The notes under the pieces are model-generated. The model worked only from the letters and a program-made list of their open reading frames with translations. It was not told the DNA's origin and ran no database searches. The position numbers were made by a program, and so were the translations under genes. From NCBI GenBank assembly GCA_021307315.1, contig JAJSPD010000093.1, positions 62,001 to 126,000 of the forward strand: a DNA stretch of 64,000 nt, in the 5' to 3' direction. Below are positions 47,301 to 60,266 of this stretch, in pieces. Source of the stretch: Bisporella sp. PMI_857 (Eukaryota; Ascomycota; Leotiomycetes; Helotiales; Helotiaceae). The first letter of the stretch is position 1, and the number at the start of each line of letters is the position of its first letter.

Positions 47301-49178
47301 TGGGAGATAATATGCGAAATGACCTCCTTCTGATGAATCGAGAGGTTCTTGACGAAGTACACGTATTCAGCAGTTCAGAGAGGCGTGTGACTACAAGTGC
47401 ACAGATCTTTGCTTCTGCTTTCACAAACCAGAAAGATCTGCCCTCCGATTTCATTACCATTCGAAAGGATTTGCTCGATGACTCTAATGCTGCCAAAGAC
47501 GAAATGGATAAGGTCAAGAAGAGGCTCAAAACGCTATTACGGGAAGGTGAAGAAGCGCCTCCTCAATTCGCATGGCCCCTTAATATGGCTGAGCCGTCTA
47601 TCGTCCAGAAAGATGTGGTTCAGCTAATGAAGTTTCATCGCAAAGTAATGAGGCAGAATTATAGCAAGCTTTATGGTGGTGCATCTTCTTCCCTGAATGC
47701 TATCGCCAACCCTGGCGGCAAAGAGAAACCTGAAGGCGCCTCATCTATTGGTTCGGCAATATCCCAAGCTACTGCGACAGGAAATATACAAGCCAGGTGG
47801 TGTTGTGGCGAAGACGCAGAGCTCTTCAAAGAGCGGTGGGAAAAGCTCTTCGGGGAGTTCTGCGACTCAGAGAAGGTTGATCCGAGCAAGATATCAGAGC
47901 TTTATGACACGATGAAATTTGATGCATTGCACAATCGCCAATTTCTTGAGTGGGTATTCACTCCAAGCAAAACTATACTCGAAGAGGAGGAGAAAAGGGC
48001 ATCTGCAGCCGAAACAAAACCTCGAGGGGATGGCCTCGAGAGAAGCGATAGCACAGAAAAAGAAAAGGAGAAACCCAAAGATGCTGAGGATATGAAAGTT
48101 GATAAGAAGGAGACAGCGGCTCTGGAGCGTGCCGAGACTAACAAGAGCTTGCATCGACGGATCTTCAGACGTAAATCCGTTATGGCAGAGACCAAGCCTT
48201 CTGCTGAGTATCCACCTGAACAAGTAAGCACATTGACCTGCTGTACGACTCACTCTAACATTTCTATAGTATTTCAAATTATTCTCAGGCAACAGCGAAA
48301 CAAAAGCAAAGACGGATGTACGACTCGGAAAGCTGAGAGATCTGTATAGGCTTGCTAAGGTGCTTTTCGATTTCATCTGTCCTCAAGAATATGGAATGGC
48401 AGATAGCGAAAAGCTTGAGATTGGATTGCTAACCTCGCTCCCACTCCTCAAAGTACGTATTCATACATAGAAGCTGCTTGCTATTCTGACATGGTCGCAG
48501 GAGATTGTCCAAGATCTGGAGGAAATGCAAGCATCAGATGAAGCCAAGTCATTCATATACTTCACCAAAGAATCGCATATATACACGTTGCTTAATTGCA
48601 TTCTTGAGGGTGGCATTGAGACGAAGATAAAGCGTTCTGCAATCCCTGAATTGGACTATCTTTCTCAGATCTGCTTCGAGCTATACGAGTCAGAGAACAA
48701 GACTCCTGCTGATGCGCCGCCAGGAGATGTTGCCAAGTATGCGTACTCAATTCGTATTACCATATCTCCTGGTTGCCATACTTTCGATCCTCTAGACGTT
48801 CAGCTCGACAGCAAGCACTGTATATCTTGTGCACCGCGACGAAGCTTGACCGCTCATGGAGATTGGAAGGAGGTAATTGAGACCCTGAGAGCAAAATTCC
48901 ACCAGTAAGTTTTCACAACAGAGAATGTCGAAAAGTTCGAGGCCATCTAATACATCACTGTTAGAGTTAAATTACCCAAAAGTTTCCTCGCAGTCAATCT
49001 TTCGGAAACGCATACCTTCCACAGAAAAGAGGTGCAAGATGAATCTCAAGCAGGACCGGCAGAGGGTGTTACCAAAAACGAAATTGAAGTCAGATTTTCT
49101 AATGCGGTTTCTAATCATACCAATGCTGTTCAAGCTGAACAGTCAGAATTACAAACAGGTGCTGATGTGAATAAATAG
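44351..49178 (+). CDS. VIP1: Inositol hexakisphosphate/heptakisphosphate kinase
   Basis: Exons 44351-48223, 48270-48452, 48501-48904 and 48965-49178 give 1557 residues. The first 300 are Ser/Thr-rich and disordered. The kinase half starts at [17 protein letters not shown] (314), continues through the [22 protein letters not shown]-grasp region and ends at DVNGWSFVK (Asp630, Asn632, metal ligands). The histidine-acid-phosphatase-like half has [10 protein letters not shown] (Arg808, His809) and [11 protein letters not shown] (His1378), so both catalytic motifs are present. A disordered Pro/Ser linker of about 150 residues separates them, and the phosphatase half carries a long insert (residues about 890-950). 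Vip1/Asp1 makes and removes the 1-position pyrophosphate of InsP6/InsP7, linking phosphate status to polarity and microtubules. The kinase start at 44351 is preferred because upstream codons lie in a probable leader intron. Confidence 0.93.
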
Positions 49179-49760
49179 AACGGATGAGGTCCCGTCGCAT
49201 TCTCTAAGCCAAACCGCACCCGAATGGCTAACAAGAGTTTGTGATTTCAAGTAAGGTTTATGTGTGACGGAATGGTGCATAGAACTTCAGCGACAGGTTG
49301 AAACAGCTTATGACCCGGCTAACCGGCATGATACATTCTTCTAGACCTTGAGATAGATCCAAAGAATACGTAGGTGTACATAGAAAGAGTATAGACTAAT
49401 GTACGTATTGAACTGAGGCATATCTTCTTAGTTTGGATTAATCTAGATAACATATCGATGCACTGCGACCCGCCTTTTCGAATCTCAACACCTTGTGGCA
49501 ATCCCTAATGTTGAGAGAGTGACGACGCAAGAGTATCGAAATGACAAAGCATGCGTCACGCCACCATATTAACGGAGAGTCTATTGTTGGGATCAATCAG
49601 TTTTAGGCGTCGGATAAGATCTCGGCGTGGCATATGATAGCATCTGTTTGTGTAAACTTTGGTTTGGCTAAAACAACAGGGCTGTATACGTTACATACGA
49701 CGCGCAAGTACTACATATACTAGACGACTTAATAGAGGCGCCACGCAGGAAAGAAAGGGG

Positions 49761-49796
49761 AAAGAGGAAGAAAGAGGAAGAAAGAGGAAGAAAGAG
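49761..49796 (+). repeat. 10-bp purine tandem repeat
   Basis: About 3.6 copies of aaagaggaag, a pure purine tract. Confidence 0.9.
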
Positions 49797-51612
49797 CGAC
49801 TCGGGCTTTATCCAGTTACTTGACTTGGCCTAGGGAGGTGGTAGCCGGGAAGCTTCCCGCCGCCTCTGCAAAATTCTCCGACATGTGGGAAGATGGAAAT
49901 TTGGTGTAATGCGAAGGAATGACCGACATATCGATACAGTAAGCATAATAAAGACGCTGATAGGTGCCCAAGTTTGTGTTTCCTGATGCTGCTATGGGTA
50001 TGGGGTAACCCGTATATAGAACATTAAGCAGTGAACGAGAGTTTCCCTGATGTGAAGACAGTCACAATCCGATCTTCGCGAACTCGATTAGGCGACCTGA
50101 TGATATAGTGATCATCATAGAAAAGCGGGGGTTGGATAGTCATTTCCGATAGTGGTTGCCAGTAGGGACGACGAATATGACTGAGACGTACCAACGACCT
50201 CTGGGGCTTGATCAAAAATCAAGACCGAGACCGAAACGGCACGGGATAGGTTCCGGATAGAAGGACCTTGTCGGCATGTTGGCAAGCACTTGCTAGGCTT
50301 TCGTTTGTTTTTACAAAACATATTTCCGGGGCGCCTGAAGCGGAAGACAGCCAAACGTTAAGCCGCACAGGTTACTTTACTTTGGAATTGATCCAAGGAA
50401 TGTCTTTTCTGAGCATCTATGTCATATTCCCTAGCATGATCTATATCATATTTCCTGGCATAAGATGACCGATCGTCGTGCATGATAGCCTGAAACATAT
50501 CCCATAAAGTATCCCTTCAAGCCCTTTCCACGCCGGCAGTTATCGCGAGTCGGCGTCCAGAAGCCTCCTTCTGCCAGCCTTTGAGCTTAAATTTTCTTCT
50601 CCTGGGTTCTAGTGCTGGGGGAAGAGATCCGGATGACGCCACAAGGCTGATGTGTACTGGCTTGGTGCATTGAAGGTGTTATTGGACTGGACAGTAGCTG
50701 ACTTCAAGTGGAATCGATTGAACAAACGCTGAAGTTGCGGTGAGCTGTAGCGGTGAAGCAGCATGTGAGAAACTGGAGTTTTATTCAGGTCCTATATCAA
50801 CAATTGTGCACTGGGTCATATAAATTTGGGTCAAATCGACTGAGGCTGTATGTACTGTACAGTACATGGGGTTAGATTGGGACGACCGGGTAACCTATTG
50901 GATTCTGCTTGGCTTTTGGGAGACGGGGGCTAAATTTGGAATTGTTCTATAAACCATGTTGAGCATATTAAGATCCAGGCTGATCTTTTCGAATACAATA
51001 TTGAGGCTGTTGAGGCTGCGTGATGCCGAGGTAGTGTAACCTTGACTTGATCGAGGGTAGTGAATCAGTGAAACCTTGACTTCCACCACTCCCTCGCCTG
51101 CGTATAGTTAGCGTAGGCGAAAGCACCCTCGGCATAGTTCCTGGCCTATTGTGCAGCGAGAGTACTTAGTCAATCCAAGTTTATTCTGCAGCTGCCACAT
51201 GTTCCAAGGATGTCGGCCGCAGGAAGGCTAGTCCAGCTTCCAGCCTCCAGCCTCCAGGCGGCTCCAGGGTGGCGGTTCGGAGTGAACTGGGGGGCCACCA
51301 GTCGTCCCCAATTGCAGCTTGCATCGGACATTAAATCGAGTTTCGGGACCCTGGGAGGTAAGGGCATTGGGATCCGGCTGCATATGGAGTAGGGATAGGA
51401 TGTATTCGCGTTTTATTCACTGATATGAATTGCATAGAAGGTTGTTATTTGAGGAGCTTGCTCATGGTCTGTGTGAGTGTCGTATTAATCATCAACAGGT
51501 CATCTAAGTATGGTTTACAGTAGCAGGAGATAATAGCGATATGGGGCAGCGAGGCATCCAAGAAGAAGAATACCAACGGGTACAGTGCAGCAGCATGTTG
51601 TGGGCTTCTCAC

Positions 51613-51635
51613 AATAATAATAATAATAATAATAA
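51613..51635 (+). repeat. (AAT)n microsatellite
   Basis: About 7.5 uninterrupted AAT units. Confidence 0.9.
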
Positions 51636-51645
51636 CTATTAATAC

Positions 51646-51671
51646 TAGTACTACTACTAGTAGTAGTACTA
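51646..51671. repeat. 26-bp perfect palindrome made of ACT/AGT units
   Basis: An (ACT)n array turns into its own reverse complement (AGT)n with no spacer; the centre lies between 51658 and 51659 and all 13 base pairs match. Confidence 0.9.
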
Positions 51672-52144
51672 CTCTAACTACTACGACCACAACCAGATCA
51701 GTAGTCAGCCCAGCCTTCCCCACCATAGGGCACCACGTAGACCCCGTTACAGGGCCGCATAGCTAATGACGGTGTTCTTGCCGGCTACCGAAACCCTATA
51801 AGGATATGCAAGTAGTAGTCGACCTACTTCTGTGTGATTCGCCATTTATTAGGGGCATGGCTGCTCCCCCTTGCGAGTTTCACCGGACTTTTTGTTTACG
51901 ATAGACCGAGTATCGTACGATAGCGATGAATAATGACGGCATGCTTGTGCTTCATGTTTGCGAGTGACACACCCACCACCTTCTTTCGCTCGTTCCTCCA
52001 TGGTCGCCGCGCACATACAAATGGGCTCATAGCAATGGAGCAAATTTCGTCTATGAGCTATGCAGCACGATGCCTAGTTTCAATTGGATTGGGGAGTGCC
52101 TTAATTGGTGCAATTATTCTCGAAATTATCACCATTGGATCTGC

Positions 52145-52168
52145 AGTACAGTACAGTACAGTACAGTA
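52145..52168 (+). repeat. (AGTAC)n pentanucleotide repeat
   Basis: About 4.8 units of agtac in a row. Confidence 0.9.
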
Positions 52169-54787
52169 TTACAGTCCTGCACCATACCAGTTCATGCAGC
52201 TCGCAACAGTGCAACCCCATCGTACTTGGAGATTAGCAGTCTGAGCATATACCTGTGTGTTGGATATCTCTTGGCCCCATTTGAAGAGAGGAGAAGGAGG
52301 GAGGGGTGCCTCTACAGGTCGGAATATGGGGGGCTGATATTTGCACACCCCTCTTGTAGTTGAAGAAAGCCGATTTAATTCGCTTCCACAATTTAATATA
52401 ACTGCTCCTTTTTGTAAAAGTGTTATCGACATTCAAAGACACTATGCTGTTAAATTGTACCTTTAATTTGGGACAGAATTGCTGGTTTGTGTGTTGTAAA
52501 GTGTGCAATTATCGGCCAACCCCCTCCCCCCCCTTCTTCCCCTTTCCCCCTTTTCCGACCCGTAGAGGGGCGCTCATCTAGCCAAGGTTACTCGGTAAAA
52601 AAGACAAAGAGTGCCCAGCCCATTGTGAGTAGGTGTGGGCGTGGGTGGTGGTCGCTGGACAGGTATAGACATCATGGGCTCACGGTAAACTTACTTTCTG
52701 TCTTCCTGCACTACGATTCCGTCTTACCTGAGAGCGATGGATAACCCCCGTGCAATCATATCCGGGTGGGGTACCGGTACCGACACCTGAGTCCTTGGGT
52801 CAACATGGGCCACGTACTGTATACTTAGTTACTTTTGCATCCTGGTTGATCGACTGCACGTTGTGGTTTGATGATCATGAAAGTTGGATCTAAGGGAACT
52901 GGTACTGAGCGCCGCTATGTTTCACGAACGAAGGTTGTGGCCTGCAACATGAGCAAAAGGGCATTTTCTCCCATACGATATTCTAGATGCGAATGAACCA
53001 TATGCGTGTCATGTCAATCTATATGCGTGCCTGGCACTACCTATCCACCTCGATCGAGCATCAAGGTAGCCTCCTCTACCCCCCCTAAAGTACTTATATC
53101 CGTGGTCTAGCGTAGCGTGTCTCTCAAGTACCGCAATCTTATATTATAAACCGCATTGAGATGACACTGTATTTCGTGCCGTCGTTTGAGGCTCTGGGCG
53201 GCGCTTATCGTTAGTCTCCGATCATCCGGGAGTGTTGACAGGAAATGCAACATTAAAATCTCTGGTTGAAGTTTTAGAAATTCTTTGGCTTGCCCTACCC
53301 CCGGCCAATGACCTTCTTCCCCTAGGCCCTGGTATACTTGCCACGAGGGAAAGGTCTATCATCGACCGGGTCGACCCTTTCGACCACACCAGATTTGGAC
53401 ACATTCGTACCACATATATCTCAGATCCTGCTTCATAAATCTCCCGGAGGAACATGAAAAGCGGTACTCCAATAACATGTTGGGTGACCTGCCCTGGTAT
53501 ACGAATCCAGCCAGCGGAACGACGTAGCTCTCGCTCACCGAATAGATGCTTTCGGGTTCAGGTCATACAACTCTCTTACAGTACACCCGCTGAGCCCTTG
53601 ACCCTGAACCAGACCCAGCAAGCTGAACCAAAGCGGCGGCGGCAAGCTTCCGTCGAACCCGATCAAGTTGACAGCTCTCTAAGATATCACGGAGACACCC
53701 CACCACCGCGGGGGGGGCTTCCATGAATCTTGCGCATAACCCACTGGCTCCTACGAACTCGGCGCTATGCCGAATCGTGGATACGCGGACGGATGCGATT
53801 GCCATTCGGTTTCTGATTCTAGAACTTTCACTAGGCGATCAGGCATGAATGGAGAGAGAACCCAGACGACAGATGCAAGAGGAACCGGGGGGTGATGGTG
53901 GAGATCAAGCAAGGTACCGTTGCTTGTGATCCACAATCAGATCAATACCCAAGACTACTACTTACCTCCGTACTCATTTACTTTATTACCGAAACTGCAC
54001 AGTCCCTACAGTCCCTACGGCGAGATGAAGTATGGTGCACGCAAGATAACAATTATAATAGGTATCATCATCATTATAATAAGTACAAATAGTAAAGTAT
54101 AATGATGATACTCACCAGTATCTTTGTTTGGGGGGGGGGGCCTGGCACTACACTACAATATAGGAAGTACAGTAGATTGCCCAATATTTCTTTATTGCTG
54201 CCGCTAGTATTTTTATTATCATTATTGTTGTTCTTATTATTTATATGTATTATTTATATTTATATGTATATTTATATTTATTATGATCAGATTACCGCTA
54301 CCAGCTGCCGTGAGTGAGACCCTGGGCTCTTCCCAAGGGCCCAAGCCCCAGACGAGAGGGCTTGTCGTGCTGGTAGTGTCTGGTTGTGTCAGTCTATAAA
54401 ATGTATCGGATTACTTGATGCGAGCAGTGATAATGATCCATTCATTAGACTCGTAGCCACGAAAGCATATTGTAGATAGATCCCAGAACCGGACAGCATC
54501 TAAGTGATTTTTATTTTATTTTTTTTGGTTTATACTTTCTTACCTTTCTTACCCAGGATATAGAGCAAATGCTCTCAGTCCGGTTCCACGCGATGGCCAT
54601 GATACCCACTAACAAAGTCTAATCCACTTCCCAAAAGTATCAGACCCTGATTAAAATGGAGACCCTTTTTTGCCCAGGAACATCACATCCGGGGGGAGAA
54701 GCCTCTCGATGTGCGCCTGAAGATCCGGAAAGGCATTCATTCATTTCATCACCATACAGTCATGTCAGACTGATCCCTTCCCCGGCT

Positions 54788-54822
54788 CACACCACCACCA
54801 CCACTACCACCACTACCACCCT
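54788..54822 (+). repeat. Trinucleotide CAC/ACT-rich repeat
   Basis: Imperfect array of cac/cca units with interspersed act, 35 nt. Confidence 0.8.
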
Positions 54823-55619
54823 CACCCTCCTCCGCAACCCGCTCGCTCCCACTACTCCAAAGTTTGGATCAATATAGCTCCTCCCGCCTGGGTTTGTCCG
54901 CCCCAATCATCCCTGGTAATCACCTGTACCATGTCTTTCCTTGTTCGTGGTCCCCACGACGGATAGTCGTTACAAACGTCCTGATTGTTAAAGGGCTGCC
55001 TCCCTTGTCCTGGCCCAGGATTTCCATCAAGCATACTCGCTATGCAGCAATCCTTATAAGTGTATACCTCCGCAGTGTGATGCCAGACGGATAGCTACCC
55101 ATGGTACATACACATACTCTACTATCACATCAGAAACGAAAAGCCACTCACTCCACTGGATCTGATTCTTTTCTTGGGCACCTTTGATGATTCCATCATA
55201 CAGGTCTTTGCTTCTTTCTGAGTCGGTGGAGAGGCAGCATCCAATATAAAGACTTCAAGCGGTCCGCCACAGCTGTTTGGCTTACGGATTTTTAGATATA
55301 TATTCACCTTGCCGATAGACTCCCATTGGAACCAAGCAACATTTCAGTATTCTGAATTTCATTCACCTTCACTTCAAAGTCCCAGAAAACCACCGCTCTC
55401 GTTAGTGTTAGACAGCCATCTGCCTCCGACCTACTGCTTTGGTTTCAACTTCAACTACCTAAAATTCTGCGGAGCTCACAGTCAAGCACCTGCTATTCCT
55501 CTATCCTTCAACTGCACCATACAATCGTAGGTGCTTGTCTATTGCATATACCATCCTCAGTCTTGAATTAACATGTTTACTTGTTCAGGTCTCTCAGACG
55601 TCATTGTGGCTCATTCATC

Positions 55620-55784
55620 ATGGCCGTCCCAAGCTACTGCCACCACTCTTTCAACCTACTCAAGTCTGAGTCTACCCTCATTCAATGGATGTGCTCAATG
55701 TGCCATTCTGGGCCCCATTGGTACATTTTCGAATGCAAGTACTGCAAGTTGAAGACTTGCCGGCCTTGCACCAACAAGGTCTAA
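55620..55784 (+). CDS. 54-residue cysteine-rich microprotein
   Basis: ATG at 55620 gives a compact protein with cysteines in pairs: C-S-M-C, then C-K-Y-C, then C-R-P-C, plus one early Cys-His-His. The core (WMCSMCHSGPHWYIFECKYC and on) ends five residues after the last cysteine. There is no signal peptide. Three CxxC pairs and the conserved-looking GPHWY/ECKYC block suggest a small zinc-binding domain. I believe similar short proteins exist in other Pezizomycotina, but that is from memory and the function is unknown. The leader upstream is CT-rich like true fungal 5' UTRs and ends with an intron acceptor TTGTTCAG, which supports transcription. Genes this short are often missed. Confidence that it is translated is moderate. 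Confidence 0.6.
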   Translation: MAVPSYCHHSFNLLKSESTLIQWMCSMCHSGPHWYIFECKYCKLKTCRPCTNKV

Positions 55785-57596
55785 ATCGTGACGATGCCTT
55801 TCGGGTTGGTGAGTAGGTTCTATGGCCGAGAAGATCGGTCGGACCTGGTTTGTCTGGCAGTGGATAACAACTAATATTGCATGGGAAGATAGGACGTTGT
55901 TGCGCGCTCTTGTTGCCGCAGCTCAGAAGCTGATAGATCTGCTATGGGCTTGTGTCAAGGCGCTTCACATGCAAGGTCCATCCAAGCAGCTTCACTTTGC
56001 TTTTGCGAACCTCATCCAACGACCACGACATCCCCAAAATAAGACTTTCCCGCTTCTCCTTCATCTGTCAGTGCGAACATTACACGATATGACGTTACGA
56101 TACTCCCTTCACAGCTTGGTTCCCGAATTTAGTCAGAGAATAATGGGTAATTCTCTGTTTCTTTGACGGCACGGAGTCACCGGCTCAGCTTGTACTCATG
56201 CTTTGCTTGCTTGCTTGCTTTGCCGCCTGGGATGCTGCTGATTCTCGGCCTGCTTTGCCATGGTAGCCTCCTGCCTGTCGCTCTCTCATTGGTGATTGAG
56301 GAGTTTGGTTTTCCTGTTTGTCATTAAATTTCCTTTGCGGTTGCATGTGGCCTAGGGCGGTAAGACTTCCACTGCGTTGTTTGCAGAGGCGTTCAGTGTG
56401 CATGGGATGCGGAGGAAGAAAAGTTTATTTGGGCTGCTCTTGTGGTGTATACCCTGTGTTCCTTAGACTCTACCAAATTTGCTCGCGCAAACACCAGGAA
56501 AACATGGAGGTACTTTATTTGTGATTTGCAATTTTTTCTGCTTAGTGAGATTGCCCTTCAATTGATGCTAAGCGGCAAAGATTTCAACACGGACCCATTG
56601 TCAAAGTTGAGTCAAACTGTCCACAGCCTTCCCATTCACAATGCATGATGATGCATCATCGACACATCAGCAAAGAATTCGAAATGACCCTCAGAACAAA
56701 TCCCAAAAAGCTGCCTACCTGCTGTGTGACAGCAACCCAAGCTGCCAGGTCCCGTTAACCGTATACGGCTGTGTTTGTACCACCGATCAATCGGTTTAGC
56801 CTTTCTAAACGGCCGGAACGGTCATCCACATGCCCGGCGCTATGATACATTGACAGCTGGCACGGCCACGAACCTGTTTGTGCTGGGTACTTTTCTCAAT
56901 GCCTAAAGCTAACCCAACCACATAGACTTAACATGTATGCTGGGCTAGGATTCCGTGGCACTGCTTCAATTATTGAGTGCATGGCAGAGCCACTCCATCA
57001 TGCCCAAGTTCCAAGTTGTCGAAATACAAGACACTGATTTTGGTGCGGCTTTTACAGATCAATAAACTGTGAAAAACTCATAGAAGGGAAGACATATATG
57101 GTTAATAGTGAATCTATAATAAAGGATAGCATCTTGACGGGGACCCAGTTATAGATAGATTGATCCCCAAAGGCAGACTTAATCACAAGATACTAATAAC
57201 GTGCATGACCGGACTTCAGCTCTCTGTGGTTGATTTAATCACTACATCACCGAAGGATCGATTTCAGGGTGGCACACCATCTGTGTAATGATAGAAATGG
57301 GAATAGCACCTATATTAAGATACTTCCGCAAGATATTCCTTAGACGCCTTGTGTGAAGTTACATCCCTCTCGAGAGCACTGTACTATAGTCTCTTGGATT
57401 CATCTCTGACTTTGAATATTTTATTCCTGATATGAGATACAAAGCGGAAGGGTATCATAGCTATCCTGTACACCGTAATCATCAATTCAATCCGTGCCCA
57501 CCATAAAATCTGGATGATATCAGCCCCTTGCTCATTACACAATGACCCATGCTCTGAAATTTTGAGAAAATTGCCTACCAAATGCCAATCTAAAAT
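55785..57596. other. Intergenic, no gene seen
   Basis: A short (TTGC)n run is present near 56205. Several frames under 115 codons have no motifs. The right end is the 3' flank of the minus-strand SH3 gene. Confidence 0.5.
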
Positions 57597-60266
57597 TTAC
57601 CTCCAGCTGCTCGGACTCCTCGTCAAGGAGCTAACAAGCTCCAAGCCCGGTTGTCCCCTATGAAGGCTGCCACTTCCACTACCAGAACTAACCACACTCC
57701 CACTTCGTTCGCGTCTCGAACTCTTTTTTCTTCCCAAGGGGATACTTCCAATTCTCAACCCCAACCCCCTACTTGGAGGGCCAGAATCTGTTGGTGGAGA
57801 GATCTCCTGCAGATTATGAACAAATGCACGTGGGAAGAGCCCCCATTTCCCCTTGCTTGTTTGACCTGACCAACACCATTGATCCTGATAAGCATATCCT
57901 ATGGCAGAGATCCTTTCTCCCTTCGAAAACTTGAGCCAACCTCCATCTTTTGCATCCTTTGGCTTGAACTCCCACTTAGCATAGGCAACCAAGCTACTCT
58001 GCGCGTTCATGAGGTCATTCTCGCGTAGTGGTAGCTCAAGTGTGACCGCGGACGCAGGGAAAGCCCCACGATCTCCATCATGATAACCGACACACCATTG
58101 GCCACTGAATCGATCGGGGAAAGTGATTCCAATAATCCGTGCACCAGCGGCAAAGTTTAAAGTTGGGTTACCATCGGGATCGTGGTGTTTTGTGTCTGTT
58201 GCCTTGAAGTAGTGCGTTTTTGTTGCATGCGCCGAGGGGCGATTCGCTACCCTCGAAGATATCTTATCAATGCTGTATGGCATGGCCCTACTTTCCGATG
58301 TGGTGAAATGAATGTCATAGTCATGATAAATTATATGGGGCAGTTGAGAGCCATAGAGTATCGTGATTCCAGCGATATTTGGGAGAGGCTGCGAGTGTTT
58401 GGCGAGATGTCGGAATAGAGAGTCAGTAGAAAAAAATATTGTAGCATCATGTTCCTCCACTGTCTTACGTTCCTCGACGCAAAATATGCAAGCGAACATT
58501 GGCTCGTCCATAGAGCTGCTTTTGGCATGGCTTTTTGATAAGAACTTTTCACGCCACCGTATTCCATGGTTGTCATGTACTCCCGTTGCTAATGTCTATG
58601 TCAGAACAAATCTCACTAGTAGAGACCATACTCACAATCAGGTCTATTGTCTTTTACAAGCCTTTCCCAGTTAATCTCATAGGAGCATTTTAGGCACTTC
58701 GCATGTTGTACAGAACTGTAGTGACCTAATGGTCGGTTGACAGGTTTGAACCCGGCTTCTCCTCTCAGAATCTGTTTCGCACCTTCACAGAAACCTCCAA
58801 ATCTATAAAATGAGCTATCGTGCCGCATTGGATGATCGGCGGACTTCATAGAGGCTGTTGGAGTAGGTTGGCCAGTCTGTTGGCTTTCGTTGGCCAATAT
58901 AAGACCGCTATCATGATTGATCCTATCCACGACCTCAATACCAGGCTCTACTCCCTTCCCAAAGCCTGGCAATTTTAAGGTCGTAGCTAGATTTCCTGTA
59001 GCAGATGTCCTATGCGTACTTAAAGGAGGGCTCAACGGAGGGGAACGAAGTCCAAAGATTGATTCCTGACTAGCTTGACTGTCCGATCTATGAAGGTTAT
59101 CTTGGATTATGGAGCTTGTCCTCGAACCTCTCGAACCTGCCGAAGTTTGTGACGCATGACCCAGGCTCCTTTCTCGTTCCATAAGAATTTCGTAGCCATT
59201 GCCACTAGCTCTGGATTCATAGCCATTGATCGGACTAACAGGCGATCTAGAACCGTCGTATAGAGGAGATATGACAGAAACTTCACTAAATATGTCACTG
59301 GCTCGGTGCTCGTCGATCGATGAGATAGACATGCGCAGCTCATTTTGGAAAAGAAGACGAGACTGTCGTCTTTTTTCCAAAAATTCCTCATTTGCCGCAA
59401 CACGAAATTTAACAACCTCTCTTTGGTGTCTGATTTCTCTCGATACAAGACCATCTGGTCTCGAAGATGGAGAGATGTCACGGGAACCTCGCCGTGGGGA
59501 TGTGCCTAGAGACGAGCTCGCTGGCGACCCGAGTGCCGAATGCGTTGGACTTTCGATTATCCATGCACTGGGCGGCTTTACGGGTTCAAAGGGAGGAGGA
59601 CCAACGGAGGGGACTGACTGGTTGACCTCGGTTGGGGCTGCAGAAATGTTTGACCTAGGCGGTCCCGAAAATGGAACAGGTTTCCTGGTGAAGTTTAATT
59701 GCCTTATATGGCTGGGCTGTGATTCATCACCCCTTGCTTCTGTCTTGTCGAGCTTGAAGTTTTGAAGGTTATCTTGTAGCAATCGATCTCGTACACGATT
59801 AAATATCTCTAGGCACACTATGGCGCATTCATGCGATCGCTGTTCTAAAGCTGTAAATGCAGCTCTATTGAACGACCCCAAATCATCGTCGTCGTAGTCT
59901 TGACACTCATTTATATGATCAATCAGATCAATTCGCAAGTCCTTAAATTTCTGCTGAATTGCTTCTACATGGTCGAGTCAGAGATGTGTATTGTGAAACA
60001 ATGCTACAAATCATGGCATACATACGGTCTTCAGTAAGCCCAAGCGCAAAGCGATCCCCGCATGAACCAAGCAATTGTGCATAGGCATCGCTGATATCCT
60101 TCGCTGACTCCGCTAAAGATTCCTGTAAAGCCCTCGCAGATTCGAAGATTGTTGACGCATGCAATTCAGAATTTGAAGCAGTGGATCTGGAGACTCTTTT
60201 CGCTAACTTCGTTCCTGTCTCCAAAGCTTTGACGATGCCCTTCACAGGAGTGATGTAGTCGGTCAT
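57597..60266 (-). CDS. Zinc-binding, double SH3-domain fungal protein
   Basis: Exons 60026-60266, 58636-59964 and 57597-58588 give 853 residues. The N-terminal 170 residues are helical (MTDYITPVKGIVKALE, then ESARALQESLAESAKDISDAYAQLLGSCG), with continuing helices in exon 2. A long Ser/Pro-rich disordered part follows. A cysteine/histidine cluster lies around residues 505-590: KCLKC, then HGIRWREKFLSKSH, CIFC and LFRHLAKH, as in a fungal conserved family whose members read IRYRWxFLAKSH. Two SH3-like domains follow, about 646-709 (FAAGARIIGITF, GYHDGDRGAFPASAV) and 720-785 (LVAYAKWEFKP, WSGQTSKGKWGLFPRAFV). It ends in a basic Ser/Gly tail. Probably a cytoplasmic scaffold binding proline-rich partners; no enzyme activity is expected. 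The intron joins are phase-perfect. Confidence 0.75.

Larger units (their letters stand above)
49179..55619. other. 6.4-kb gene-poor, repeat-rich spacer
   Basis: No coding region supported on either strand. It has unusually many simple repeats (GAGGAAGAAA, AAT, ACT/AGT, GTACA, CAC/ACT, G10 and AT-rich runs). The last 300 bases are a CT-rich leader with a possible 5' UTR intron (donor near 55528, acceptor TTGTTCAG near 55590) for the small gene at 55620. Part of it may be a long regulatory region or non-coding transcript, but no direct sign is visible. Confidence 0.45.
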
